Shown here piece by piece: positions 8,329 through 17,700 of a stretch of DNA of 64,000 nt. Origin of the DNA: Mycobacterium haemophilum DSM 44634 (GTDB lineage Bacteria > Actinomycetota > Actinomycetes > Mycobacteriales > Mycobacteriaceae). Positions within the stretch are counted from its first letter, which is position 1. Every line of letters starts with the position of its first letter. Where the stretch lies: assembly GCF_000340435.2 (NCBI RefSeq), contig NZ_CP011883.2:654607-718606 (forward strand). Reading direction: 5' to 3'. The notes beneath the pieces are model-generated. The model was not told where the DNA came from, did not search any database, and saw nothing but the letters and a program-made list of their open reading frames with translations. The position numbers and the translations under genes are program-made.

Positions 8329-8355
8329 GGAACCCGCAGGGTCGTCGTGGGCGTT
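8329..8355 (+). promoter_or_regulatory. Candidate envelope-stress ECF promoter of htpX
   Basis: GGAAC (8329-8333), 18 bp, then CGTT (8352-8355) resembles the SigE/SigH consensus of mycobacteria and lies 49-75 bp before htpX. An HtpX protease gene is a plausible member of such a stress regulon. This is a motif match only. Confidence 0.4.
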
Positions 8356-8403
8356 GAATTTGTTAGTAGTCAGCAAGAACCGCGTGTTGCTAGGAGGACA
8401 CTG

Positions 8404-9264
8404 ATGACCTGGCATCCCCAAGCCAACAGGTTGAAGACCTTCGTCCTGTTGGTCGGTATGTCCACATTGATCGTGGCCGTCGGCGCGATGTTCGGTAGGA
8501 CGGCGCTTTTCTTTGCGGCCCTGTTCGCTGTGGGAATCAACGTCTACACGTATTACAACAGTGACAAGCTCGCGTTGCGCGCGATGCATGCGCAACCGGT
8601 TTCGGAGGTTCAAGCACCGGCGATGTACCGGATCGTGCGCGAGCTGGCCACCGGAGCGCACCAGCCGATGCCGCGGCTCTACATCAGTGACACGAACGCG
8701 CCCAACGCGTTCGCTACCGGCCGCAATCCGCGCAACGCCGCGGTGTGCTGCACCACCGGCATCCTGGAGATCCTCAACGAGCGCGAGCTGCGCGCTGTGC
8801 TAGGGCATGAACTTTCGCACGTGTACAACCGCGACATCCTGATCTCCTGTGTGGCCGGCGCGTTGGCCGGCGTGATTACCGCGCTGGCCAACATGGCCAT
8901 GTGGGCGGGCATGTTTGGCGGCAACCGGGACGGGGAGAATCCTTTTGCGCTGCTGTTGGTTTCATTGCTGGGCCCGATCGCCGCGACGGTGGTGCGGCTA
9001 GCGGTATCGCGATCGCGGGAGTACCAAGCCGATGAATCGGGCGCTGTGCTCACCGGCGACCCGCTGGCCCTGGCGTCGGCGTTACGCAAGATCTCCAGCG
9101 GCGTGCAGGCAGCGCCGTTGCCTCCGGAGCCGCAGCTGGCCAGCCAGGCGCACCTGATGATCGCCAACCCGTTTCGTGCCGGCGAGCGGATCGGATCGCT
9201 GTTTTCGACGCACCCGCCGATCGAGGACCGCATTCGCCGGCTAGAAGCGATGGCTGGGCGATAA
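8404..9264 (+). CDS. htpX: Membrane zinc metalloprotease HtpX
   Basis: M48-family integral membrane protease for quality control of damaged membrane proteins. With ATG at 8404 it has 286 residues, the same as H37Rv; a strong AGGAGG (8392-8397) precedes this ATG and excludes the longer in-frame extension overlapping grcC1. Two N-terminal membrane helices (residues about 12-48), the HELSH zinc motif near residue 135, two further helices (about 150-205) and the third zinc ligand region SREYQADESG follow. The C terminus ends STHPPIEDRIRRLEAM, typical of the family. Probably transcribed separately from grcC1. Confidence 0.95.
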   Translation: MTWHPQANRLKTFVLLVGMSTLIVAVGAMFGRTALFFAALFAVGINVYTYYNSDKLALRAMHAQPVSEVQAPAMYRIVRELATGAHQPMPRLYISDTNAPNAFATGRNPRNAAVCCTTGILEILNERELRAVLGHELSHVYNRDILISCVAGALAGVITALANMAMWAGMFGGNRDGENPFALLLVSLLGPIAATVVRLAVSRSREYQADESGAVLTGDPLALASALRKISSGVQAAPLPPEPQLASQAHLMIANPFRAGERIGSLFSTHPPIEDRIRRLEAMAGR

Positions 9265-9302
9265 GAACGGTGCCGAGTGCCTGCATCCCGTATCGATGTT
9301 GA

Positions 9303-9318
9303 CTGACCCTCGGGTCAG
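9303..9318. terminator. Possible hairpin terminator after htpX
   Basis: CTGACCC-TC-GGGTCAG is a perfect inverted repeat 38 bp after the htpX stop codon. There is no T-tract, as is usual for mycobacterial hairpin terminators, so this is a weak call. Confidence 0.35.
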
Positions 9319-9342
9319 AACCATGCGTGGCTTCGCCGATTT

Positions 9343-9360
9343 GATATCGCATGTGATATC
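9343..9360. promoter_or_regulatory. Distal 18-bp palindromic operator
   Basis: GATATCGCATGTGATATC is symmetric except at one pair of positions. It is closely related to the proximal site at 9427-9444 and exactly 84 bp upstream of it, which is eight helical turns. The two sites together with their flanks also form a long inverted repeat. Confidence 0.6.
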
Positions 9361-9426
9361 GATTCCCGCGGTCGCCCTAACCCCTCGCGCTAATGGCCGC
9401 GCAGTGTATGAGTGAATGTCGCAATC

Positions 9427-9444
9427 GATATCACATGTGCTATC
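9427..9444. promoter_or_regulatory. Proximal 18-bp palindromic operator of the hicB-like gene
   Basis: GATATCACATGTGCTATC is symmetric except at one pair of positions and ends 9 bp before the GTG of the hicB-like gene. Antitoxins of this family typically bind their own promoter, so autoregulation is the simplest reading. Confidence 0.6.
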
Positions 9445-9453
9445 AAATCCGGC

Positions 9454-9809
9454 GTGAACCGCTATACCTACCGTGCCGAATGGTCGCCTGACGGCACGAA
9501 TACGTCGCACTTTGCATCGAGCTGCCATCGCTAGTGCGGCGGGCCCGGACCGCCCACCAAGCCATCGCCAGTATCGCTGAGGCGGTCGACCAGCTGGTCG
9601 CTGATATGCAAGTGTGTGGTGAAACAGCGCCCACACCATTGACCGAGCGCAATTACCGCGGCACGTTCGTCGTCAGGACGTCACCGGCGTTGCATGCACG
9701 CCTTGCCCTCGAAGCTGCTGAGCAGCGTGTGTCGCTCAATCAGTGGGTGGTTCAGAAGCTCAGTGGGCGGGAACTACGCAGCGGCCTCTGGCCGTTCGGG
9801 TCCGATTAG
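9454..9809 (+). pseudogene. HicB-like antitoxin gene with a one-base frameshift
   Basis: Frame one from GTG 9454 reads VNRYTYRAEWSPDGT and then hits a stop at 9532. A different frame, from 9501, reads YVALCIELPSLVRRART and continues to FVVRTSPALHARLALEAAEQRVSLNQWVVQKLSG, the HicB C-terminal ribbon-helix-helix domain, to a stop at 9809. Joining the two with one missing base near 9499-9501 restores a normal 118-residue HicB-like protein. The downstream part alone could start at 9534 or later and still make the DNA-binding domain. No HicA toxin is adjacent. The 3' end overlaps the convergent sulP gene by 36 bp. A sequencing error is an alternative to true decay. Confidence 0.8.
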
Positions 9810-11282
9810 GCCACTCACGGTGCGGCGAGCCAGGTGACCCGTCTCGAGCATGCCGTTGATCTGAACCGTCCCGCCGGTGGCGTGATGCTGTCGCTGCCAG
9901 TCGTGAATCGCCTGATGCGCGGCGTGGTCGAGGTAGTTGACTGAAATGTCGACCGTGACCCGCGTGCGGGGAGGGATAGAAGCTAGCACCCGGGTGAGCC
10001 GGGGCAACGCCAGGAAGGTGCACGCTCCCGCGACCAGGACGTGCCACTCGTCACCAACGGGCTGGGCCTCGACCTTGGCTCGGATCACCCGCCATCCGGT
10101 CAACGCGATGGCGACGGCGAGTCCGATCATTACGCCGTGCAAGAGATTGAGAAACACCACACAGACGGCGGTCACCAGGTAGACGGCGAGATCCCCGTTC
10201 CGCAGGGCGGTTTCGATATGAGCTGGCTTCAGCAGCTGAATTCCGACGACGATGAGTAGTCCGGCAAGCGCTGCGGACGGGATCTGGTTGACCAGCCCCG
10301 CAAACGGAATTGTGAAGAGCAGGATCCAAAGTCCGTGCATGATCGCCGAGGCGCGGGTTTTCGCGCCCGCAATGACATTGGTTGAGCTGCGCACGATTAC
10401 CCCGGTGATGGGAAGCCCGCCGATCGCCCCGGACACCATGTTGGCAGCGCCCTGTCCGATCAGCTCGCGGTTGAAGTCGGTGCGTGCCCCGCTGTGCATC
10501 CTGTCGACTGACACCGCCGACAGCAGGCTCTCGACGCTGGCGATGAGCGCGACCGTGATCACGCCTAACGCCACGGCACCCCAGTTACCGTCGGGAAGCG
10601 CCGGCAGCTGCAAGGCATCCAACGGTGACCCGTCGACCTTGACTCGGGACACGTGGAACGGGAATATCACCGAGACCAGCGTCACCCCCACGATGGCGAC
10701 CAGCGGGCCGGGGATCCGGGCCACTCGGGCCGGAACCCACCGCCAGGCGATCAGGATGGCGATCACGAGTACGCCAAGAATGACCCCGGGCCGGTGCGCG
10801 CCCAGGATCTGACCTGGCAAGCCAATGGCGTTGTGCCAAGCGGTGCTTTTCGACTTTCCGCCGAGCAGCACGTGGGCCTGTTGAAGTGCGATGGTGATGC
10901 CGATGCCGGCCAACATGGCGTGCACGACGACGGGCGAGATCGCCAGTGCGGCTCGCGCAACGCGGCTAAGCCCCAGCAGCACTTGCAGAGCACCCGCGGC
11001 CAAGGTGATTAAACAGGTTACTGCCCAACCGAAGTCGGAGATCAGCTCGGCTACGACGACCGTCAGCCCGGCCGCAGGACCGCTGACCTGCAGCGGTGAT
11101 CCACCCACGGCTCCGGCGACGATCCCGCCGACGATGGCGGCGATCAGACCGGCGAGCACCGGTGCGTCCGAGGCGATCGCGATGCCCAGCGACAACGGGA
11201 GCGCCACCAGGAACACCACGAGTGACGCGGGCAGGTCATACCGGATAACGGATCGCAATTCATGCCGGATAACGGATCGCAA
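9774..11282 (-). CDS. SulP-family anion transporter with STAS domain
   Basis: Secondary anion transporter of the SulP/SLC26 family (sulfate, bicarbonate or another anion; specificity cannot be read). About 10-12 hydrophobic segments fill the first 400 residues, beginning YDLPASLVVFLVALPLSLGIAIASDAPV, with conserved GSPLQVSGPAAGLTV and GALGG-like AANMVSGAIGGLPITGVIVRSS. The C-terminal ~100 residues (VTVDISVNYLDHAAHQAIHDW) are a STAS domain. I choose the TTG at 11280-11282 (502 residues) because GAGGGAG lies 7-8 bases before it; a GTG at 11391-11393 would add 37 residues not typical of the family. The gene is not at this position in H37Rv and forms an insert with the hicB-like gene between htpX and gpsA. 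Confidence 0.85.
   Translation of the reverse strand: MRSVIRHELRSVIRYDLPASLVVFLVALPLSLGIAIASDAPVLAGLIAAIVGGIVAGAVGGSPLQVSGPAAGLTVVVAELISDFGWAVTCLITLAAGALQVLLGLSRVARAALAISPVVVHAMLAGIGITIALQQAHVLLGGKSKSTAWHNAIGLPGQILGAHRPGVILGVLVIAILIAWRWVPARVARIPGPLVAIVGVTLVSVIFPFHVSRVKVDGSPLDALQLPALPDGNWGAVALGVITVALIASVESLLSAVSVDRMHSGARTDFNRELIGQGAANMVSGAIGGLPITGVIVRSSTNVIAGAKTRASAIMHGLWILLFTIPFAGLVNQIPSAALAGLLIVVGIQLLKPAHIETALRNGDLAVYLVTAVCVVFLNLLHGVMIGLAVAIALTGWRVIRAKVEAQPVGDEWHVLVAGACTFLALPRLTRVLASIPPRTRVTVDISVNYLDHAAHQAIHDWQRQHHATGGTVQINGMLETGHLARRTVSGLIGPERPEAAA
11235..11282. repeat. 24-bp direct duplication at the sulP start
   Basis: Two adjacent 24-bp units (11259-11282 and 11235-11258 on the minus strand) differ at one base and encode LRSVIRHE and LRSVIRYD. 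Both units begin with TTG, so the duplication also doubles the potential start codon; only the outer one has a ribosome-binding site. Confidence 0.8.
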
Positions 11283-11535
11283 TCGGTAGCTCCCTCGATA
11301 GGTCTTAGCGGGGGGACGTTCCGATATCCCGTCCCGTATTGGCGTTGCATAGCGGCTACGCAACGTGCTTGCACACAGGCAAAGTTCAACCACTCCAGCT
11401 CCGTTGTTCGGAGCCGGAATGGCTGGCTACTGGTAGCTTCGACGGTATTGGGGCGGCCGGGCGTGGGTCAAGTTGACGAGCCACCTGCATACCGAATCCA
11501 AATTTTTGCAGGTCAACGAGGCCATTGTTGCGAGA

Positions 11536-12564
11536 TTAGAACCCTGAGCCGTGCACCTCGTGGCCGGGGATCTCGGCGATCAGGCCGCTATAGGCTTGCT
11601 CGACGGTCGAGGCGTGGTTGATCACCGCGTCGACTTCGCGGGCGATCGGCATGCTGAGCCCGAACTCTGTGGCGAACTCCATGACCACGCTGGCGGCCTT
11701 GACTCCCTCGGCGACTTGGTTCATCGAGGCGATGATCTCGTCGATCGGCTTGCCCGCGCCCAGTTGTTCACCGACGTGGCGGTTGCGGCTGCGCTGACTG
11801 GTGCAGGTGACGATGAGGTCACCCAGACCGGCCAGGCCGGGAAAGGTTTCGCTGCGCCCGCCCAAGGCCACGCCTAGCTTCGTCATCTCGCGCAGCGCGC
11901 GGGCGATCACCAGCGCGCGGGTGTTTTCCCCGATGCCCAGTGAGTAACCCATCCCGACGGCGATGGCGAAGACGTTCTTCAGCGCGCCCGCCACCTCGAC
12001 GCCGATGACGTCGTCGGTCGTATAGACGCGGAAGCGCCGGGTCCGGAACAACGCCGCCAGCCGGGTCGCCAGATGTTGGTCGGGCATCGCCAGGACCGCC
12101 GCGGCGGCGTACCCCTCGGCCACCTCGCGGGCGATGTTCGGTCCGGCCAGGATTCCCGCCGGATGGCCGGGCAGTACCTCCTCGACGATCTGTGACATTC
12201 GCATGTTGGTGCCCTGCTCGAGCCCTTTGACCAGCGACACCACCGGCACCCACGGCCGCAGTTCCTTGGCTAGTTCGGTGAGTACGCCTCGGAAACCATG
12301 TGAGGGCACGCCCATGACGACGACGTCGGCGCAGCGGGCGGCCTCCGCGAAGTCGGTGGTGGCGCGCAGGGTGTCGCTCAGGACGACGTCGTTTCCGAGG
12401 TAGCGGCTGTTGCGGTGCTGCTCGTTGATGTCCTTGGCCGTCACCTCCGAGCGCACCCATTGCAGCGTCGGTCCGCGGCGCGCGCAGATTGACGCCACGG
12501 TGGTGCCCCACGAGCCGCCACCGAAGACAACGACTTTGGGTTCGCGCTGCTCAGCCACGGGCAT
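11536..12564 (-). CDS. gpsA: Glycerol-3-phosphate dehydrogenase [NAD(P)+]
   Basis: Reduces dihydroxyacetone phosphate to sn-glycerol 3-phosphate for phospholipid synthesis (gpdA1 in H37Rv). With ATG at 12562-12564 it has 342 residues. The NAD(P)-binding motif VVVFGGGSWGTTVA is near residue 11, the catalytic Lys region GALKNVFAIAVGMGYSLGIGENTRA near 200-220, and GLAGLGDLIVTCTSQRSRN near 250. The longer in-frame extension is rejected because it runs through the monooxygenase gene. Its start overlaps the end of the upstream monooxygenase by 14 bp, indicating one transcript and translational coupling. Confidence 0.96.
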   Translation of the reverse strand: MPVAEQREPKVVVFGGGSWGTTVASICARRGPTLQWVRSEVTAKDINEQHRNSRYLGNDVVLSDTLRATTDFAEAARCADVVVMGVPSHGFRGVLTELAKELRPWVPVVSLVKGLEQGTNMRMSQIVEEVLPGHPAGILAGPNIAREVAEGYAAAAVLAMPDQHLATRLAALFRTRRFRVYTTDDVIGVEVAGALKNVFAIAVGMGYSLGIGENTRALVIARALREMTKLGVALGGRSETFPGLAGLGDLIVTCTSQRSRNRHVGEQLGAGKPIDEIIASMNQVAEGVKAASVVMEFATEFGLSMPIAREVDAVINHASTVEQAYSGLIAEIPGHEVHGSGF

Positions 12565-14056
12565 GGGGTTTAGCGTATTGCCGACTCTTGACCTTTGGGA
12601 AGCCGAACACCATCGCCTCCTCGATGCGGTCGAATCGGTAATCGATGGCGTCGGCGAAGTAGTTCTGCCGGACATTCCACGGCCGTTTCGTGCCTGACTT
12701 GGGCAGCGCGTGCAGCGATCGCAGTACGTAGCCGGCCTTAATGTCCCAGGACGGCTTTTCGGCCATGGGATCGGCATCTCGGTGTGGGTAGGCGTGAGTG
12801 TAGCCGTGAGAATCCATGTGCGCCAAGAGTTTTGCTGCGGCTCGGGCTGTCATGTCGGCGCGTAGCGTCCAGGACGCGTTCGTGTAGCCCACACACCAGA
12901 ACAGGTTGGGCACATCTTCGAGCATGTGAGCCTTGTAGACGAAGCGGTCACAGGGATTGATCTTGATGCCGTCCAGGCTGATCGCGGCGCCGCCAAACGC
13001 CTGCAACTGCAGCCCAGTGGCGGTGATGATGATGTCGGCGTCGAGATGCCCGCCGGACTGCAGTGCGATACCGGTGGTGTCGAAATGGTCGATGTGATCG
13101 GTGACTACCTCCACGCGGCCCGCAGCGATGGCGAGGTAGAGGTCGGCGTCGGGGATCAGGCACATCCGCTGATCCCACGGTTGGTACCGCGGCTTGAAGT
13201 GCGTGTCGACGTCGTAGCCGTCGGGCAGGTTGTTGACCGCCGTGCGTCGTGCTATCCACTTCACCACCGCCGGCGTTTTGCGGGAGATGAACCACAGCAC
13301 CGCCTCTTGTAACGCGTTGTACATCCGGATGATCGAATGGGAAGCTCTGCGGGGCAACATTTTACGAGAGACAAAGGCGAACTTGCTGTATTTGGACGCC
13401 GACATCAGGTAGGTCGGTGAGCGTTGCAGCATGGTCACCTTTTCGGCGCGGTCGGTGAGCGAGGGGATTAGCGTGACCGCGGTGGCGCCGCTGCCGATTA
13501 CCACCATCTTTTTGCCGGTGTAGTCCAACTCGTCCGGCCAGTGCTGCGGATGCACGACGGCGCCGCCGAACTGCTCGATGCCGGGGAAATCAGGGGTGTA
13601 GCCCTCGTCATAGTCGTAGTAGCCGCTGCCGAAGAACACGAACCGGCTGCACAAACGCTGCTGTCTGCCGCAGTCGTCGACGGTGATCGTCCAGGTGTCG
13701 GTGGCCGAATCCCAGTTCGCTGCGCACACGGAGCTGTTGAACCTGATGTGGCGATCGATGCCGTACTTGCGCGCGGTGGCGGTCAGGTACTCGCGGATGT
13801 GGGCACCGTCGGCGACGGCTTCCCTGCGGGTCCACGGCTCGAACGGAAAGGACAGCGTGAAGATACTGCTGTCGGAGCGCACACCGGGATACCGGAACAA
13901 ATCCCAGGTACCGCCGATCCGCGCGCGCCGCTCCACGATGGTGTAGGTCAGGTGCGGGTTACGCTCGGTGAGTCGATAGGCCGCATCGAGGCCGGAGATG
14001 CCGGCGCCGACGATAACCACGTCGACGTAGTCGGCGTCGGCTCCCTGGGAAGTCAC
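12551..14056 (-). CDS. Baeyer-Villiger-type flavin monooxygenase (Rv0565c homologue)
   Basis: FAD/NADPH-dependent monooxygenase of 501 residues. It has the FAD motif VDVVIVGAGISGLDAA near residue 13, the Baeyer-Villiger fingerprint FGGAVVHPQHWP near 162-173, and the NADPH motif VVIGSGATAVTL near 187. It belongs to the EthA-like group; the H37Rv homologue has been linked to activation of thioamide prodrugs. Natural substrate unknown. ATG at 14054-14056; a 28-bp gap separates it from yajQ, and the three minus-strand genes yajQ, monooxygenase and gpsA form one probable operon. Confidence 0.93.
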   Translation of the reverse strand: MTSQGADADYVDVVIVGAGISGLDAAYRLTERNPHLTYTIVERRARIGGTWDLFRYPGVRSDSSIFTLSFPFEPWTRREAVADGAHIREYLTATARKYGIDRHIRFNSSVCAANWDSATDTWTITVDDCGRQQRLCSRFVFFGSGYYDYDEGYTPDFPGIEQFGGAVVHPQHWPDELDYTGKKMVVIGSGATAVTLIPSLTDRAEKVTMLQRSPTYLMSASKYSKFAFVSRKMLPRRASHSIIRMYNALQEAVLWFISRKTPAVVKWIARRTAVNNLPDGYDVDTHFKPRYQPWDQRMCLIPDADLYLAIAAGRVEVVTDHIDHFDTTGIALQSGGHLDADIIITATGLQLQAFGGAAISLDGIKINPCDRFVYKAHMLEDVPNLFWCVGYTNASWTLRADMTARAAAKLLAHMDSHGYTHAYPHRDADPMAEKPSWDIKAGYVLRSLHALPKSGTKRPWNVRQNYFADAIDYRFDRIEEAMVFGFPKVKSRQYAKPHARG

Positions 14057-14084
14057 GGTCGAACCTCGTTATGAGCCTAGGTAG

Positions 14085-14576
14085 CTATCGGTAGTTGACG
14101 AACTGTAGTGCGACGTCCAAGTCGGCGTTCTTCAGCATCGCGATAACGGCCTGCAGGTCGTCGCGACTTTTGCTGGTGACGCGGACCTCGTCGCCCTGAA
14201 TCTGGGTCTTGACGGCCTTGGGCCCCTCGTCGCGGATGAGCTTGGTGATCTTCTTGGCGTTCCCGCTGTCGATGCCTTGCTTGAGGGTGCCGGTGACCTT
14301 GTACGTCTTGCCGGAGGCCTGTGGCTCGCCGGCGTCGAAGGCCTTCATCGAAATGTCGCGGCGGATCAGTTTTTCCTTGAAAACATCCACGGCGGCCTTG
14401 ACCCGCTCCTCGGTGGACGACGTCAGCTCGACGGCCTCGTCGCCCTTCCACGCGATCTTGGTGTCGGTGCCGCGGAAGTCAAAACGCGTCGCTAGCTCCT
14501 TGGCAGCCTGATTGAGCGCGTTGTCGACTTCCTGTCGGTCGATCTTGCTGACGATGTCGAACGATGAGTCCGCCAT
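14085..14576 (-). CDS. yajQ: YajQ-family nucleotide-binding protein (Rv0566c homologue)
   Basis: 163 residues, equal to H37Rv Rv0566c, beginning MADSSFDIVSKIDRQEVDNALNQ. YajQ proteins have two ferredoxin-like domains, and some members bind nucleic acid or cyclic di-GMP; the mycobacterial role is not settled. DFRGTDTKIAWKGDE, KGKTYKVTGTLKQGI-like and TSKSRDDLQAVIAMLK blocks are family signatures. The ATG at 14574-14576 has an upstream AAGGAAGGGA. It is divergent from tRNA-Tyr, with 71 bp between. Confidence 0.95.
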   Translation of the reverse strand: MADSSFDIVSKIDRQEVDNALNQAAKELATRFDFRGTDTKIAWKGDEAVELTSSTEERVKAAVDVFKEKLIRRDISMKAFDAGEPQASGKTYKVTGTLKQGIDSGNAKKITKLIRDEGPKAVKTQIQGDEVRVTSKSRDDLQAVIAMLKNADLDVALQFVNYR

Positions 14577-14647
14577 GCGGTCCGTCCCTTCCTTTCCGGT
14601 GATAGCCGTTTGTGTTCTGTCTACCCGCTCGTTGTACCCTGCTAGGC

Positions 14648-14731
14648 GGCAGGTTGCCCGAGCGGCCAATGGGAGCGGACTGTAAATCCGTCGCGAAAGC
14701 TACACAGGTTCGAATCCTGTACCTGCCACCA
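14648..14731 (+). tRNA. tyrT: tRNA-Tyr (GTA)
   Basis: Acceptor GGCAGGT pairs with ACCTGCC (14721-14727). Discriminator A and encoded CCA (14729-14731) follow. Anticodon GTA is at 14682-14684. The long variable arm typical of class II bacterial tRNA-Tyr lies at about 14690-14704, and GGTTCGAATCC is the T-arm. Same position as in H37Rv. Confidence 0.97.
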
Positions 14732-14767
14732 CAGGTCAGAGGTGTTGGACAGGCCCCATGGGGTCGA

Positions 14768-17700
14768 CTAGGTGTGACGCATTGCTTCTTGGACGAGTTG
14801 TACGCGGGAGTTGATACCTAGTCTGGTGTAGATGTGGGTGAGGTGGGTATGCACCGTGCGCACGGAGACGAAAAGCCGTTTTGCGATGTCTTTGTTTGAT
14901 AGCCCCTCGCTAACCAGCTGCACCACATTGCGTTCGGCTGGGGTCAATGATTCCCAGCCGCTGGCTGGTCGTTTACGTTTTCCGCGTCCGCGTTGCGCGT
15001 AGACAATCGCTTCTTTGATGGGTAAGGCCGCGCCCTCGGCCCAGGCGGAATTGAAATCTTCGTCGCCCATTGCGTCACGAAGTGCCGCCACCGCGGCCTC
15101 GTACGCGGCGTTCCATGTTTTGAAGCGGACCTCACCTGTCCGGCGGCGCAGCGCGGATGCCGCGCCGAAAAGGCGCGTGGCTTCGTGACTGCTGGTCTCG
15201 CCGATCAGGCCGGCCAGGAGTTCTATGCAGTCGGGCATGCCAAAATACGCTTGAATGTCGGCACCGCAGGCCAGCGCTGTATGAAGGTCATTTCGTGCCT
15301 GTTCGAGTTCAGCCTGCGCGATCGCAACGCGCGCACGCGTTGTCAAAGCCACCATGAGGTGCCAGCCCTGGCTGACGAGGACGGCTTCGTCGGCGATGCG
15401 CCGTGCCACCAACACATCACCTCGTGCCAGAGCTGCCTGCGCGATGAGGTCATGTTGTGTCGGCACCAGATCTTGCTGGGCACTAAGGCTCGGCGGCACT
15501 AGCTCACTGTCAGGGACGGCCAAGGCGATGTCGCCTGCGCCCAAAGCCGCGCAATTCATGGCCGCATAACCTATTCTTCGGTAGATCGGACTTAACTCGA
15601 ACTCCGTTGCGACTTGGACGATCATGCAGGCCGCGGCTTGTGCCCTCTTGGCATCCCGGTGCGCCAACGCTCGCGCTTGTGTGTAAAGACCCGCTATTCG
15701 AGTAATCACATCGCCAGCCGCTTCAGCCTCGGCCGTAACCTTGCGCGATTGCGCGATTGCCTCGGTGAGATCGCCCTGCCATAGCTTTGCGACGCTGAAC
15801 CACAACAGGCACTGACGGGCAACGAATCGGTCTCCGATGGCTTTCGCCAGGTCCTGCGCCGTCTCAGCGGCTGTGCGCAACGCAACCGGGTCGCCCGATA
15901 TGTAGGCCCCGAGGAGCTCCCAATAAAGGATTTGACTCAGCGTCCACTTATCGTTTAACGCCTGCGCTAGCTCGATCGCCTCGTCAAAGTAAGGTCGGGC
16001 GACTCCAACGTTGTAACCACTGCTGAAGCCGCAGGCAGTAAGCGCCCGAGCCAAGACGACAGGGTCGCCTATATCGCGGGCAATAGCCAAGGCCTGTTGA
16101 GCTCGAGCGGTGATGTCGTCGACGGTCACTCTGCTGCTGAGCACTGCATCTAACATGACCTTGTCGGCGAGCGCGCGTGCCAAAACCCCTGCAGATACCA
16201 CTTGGTGATGGATATTTTCGTCTTCTAAGAGGGCGTTGAACCAGGCCACCCCCTGATGCATGTGCCCTCGTCCAAACCAGATCGGTTGCAACGAGGACGC
16301 TAGTTGTAGTGCGCCGGCGATATCGCCCGCGTTGTGGGTCCACGCAAGCGCGGCATTCAGATTATCGAGTTCAGTTTCGGCTCGCTCGATCAGCTCCTGG
16401 TGGTCACGGTGTCCCGAAGCGTCCAGCAGATCAGCCAACAACGCGTAGTGATCACGATGACGTGTGTGTACGGCGGTGGCGTCGCTGGACTCGGTGAGCC
16501 TTTCTGCCGCGTACTGGCGAACCGATTCCAGCAACCTATATCGGGTACGACCCCGACTGCCTTCGACCACCACCAGCGACTTGTTCACCAACAGCGTCAG
16601 CTGATCGAGAACCTGATGAGGCTTGAGGTCACCGTAGCCGGCCACCGCCTCGGCTGCCGTGAGGTCGAACGTGCCCGGAAATGTCGCTAGTCGGCGAAAC
16701 AGGGTCCGTTGGGTTTCGGTCAGCAGCGCATGCGACCAATCCATTGATGCGCGCAGGGTTTGCTGACGTGGCACCGTGGTCCGTGCACCGCTGTTCAGCA
16801 ATCGAAACCGATCGTCCAAACCCTTGGTAATCTCGGCTAGCGACAACGTAGCCACCCGCGCCGCGGCGAGTTCGATCGCCAATGGCATGCTGTCGAGGCG
16901 TCGGCAGATGTTCCGTACGACTTGGGTGTCAGCATCGGTAATGCTGAATCCGGGCAACACCAGGCCAGCACGGTCGGTGAACAACTCGATCGCTTCGGCC
17001 AGCGACAAGGCCGAGACCCGCCACGTGACTTCGCCGGTCACCCTGATCGGCTCGCGGCTGGTCGCTAAGAACGTCAACGCGGGACAGGCGCCCAGCAGCG
17101 CAAGCACTAGCTCCCCGCACACATCGAGAAGATGTTCGCAGGTGTCCAGCACAATCAGCATGCGCCGGTCGCCGACGAAACGGATCAGGGTCTCCTGTGT
17201 TGCGTAGTCCGGTTGATCGGCAAGGCCTACTGCGCTCATTATCGACATGGGCACGAGGTCGGGATCAGAGATCGAACCTAGATCGACGTACCACAGTCCG
17301 TCACTAAATTCGCTGGTAATTTGAGCGGCCACCTGTAGCGCAAGGCGCGTTTTGCCCACCCCGCCCGCACCGTACAGCGTCACCAGCCGATTTCCGATCA
17401 CGAGCTCTTGCACTTCGTCCAGCTGCGCGGCTCGGCCCACAAAAGTGGTGAGCGGTACTGGAAGATCTTGGCCAGCAACAGCTTCCAACAGATTCAGGGC
17501 AGGAAACTCATTGCGAAAGTTGCGGTGACACAGCTGCATGACACCGATAGGCCGAGGTAGATCCGGCAGTTGATGGCTGCCGAGGTCAATCAACCAGGTA
17601 TCGGCCGGGAGCTGGTCGATAGCCAGATCACCTGTTGTAGTTGACAATAACGTCTGACCCGGATGTGCCAGATCCAACAGCCGCGTAGCCCGGGCCATGG

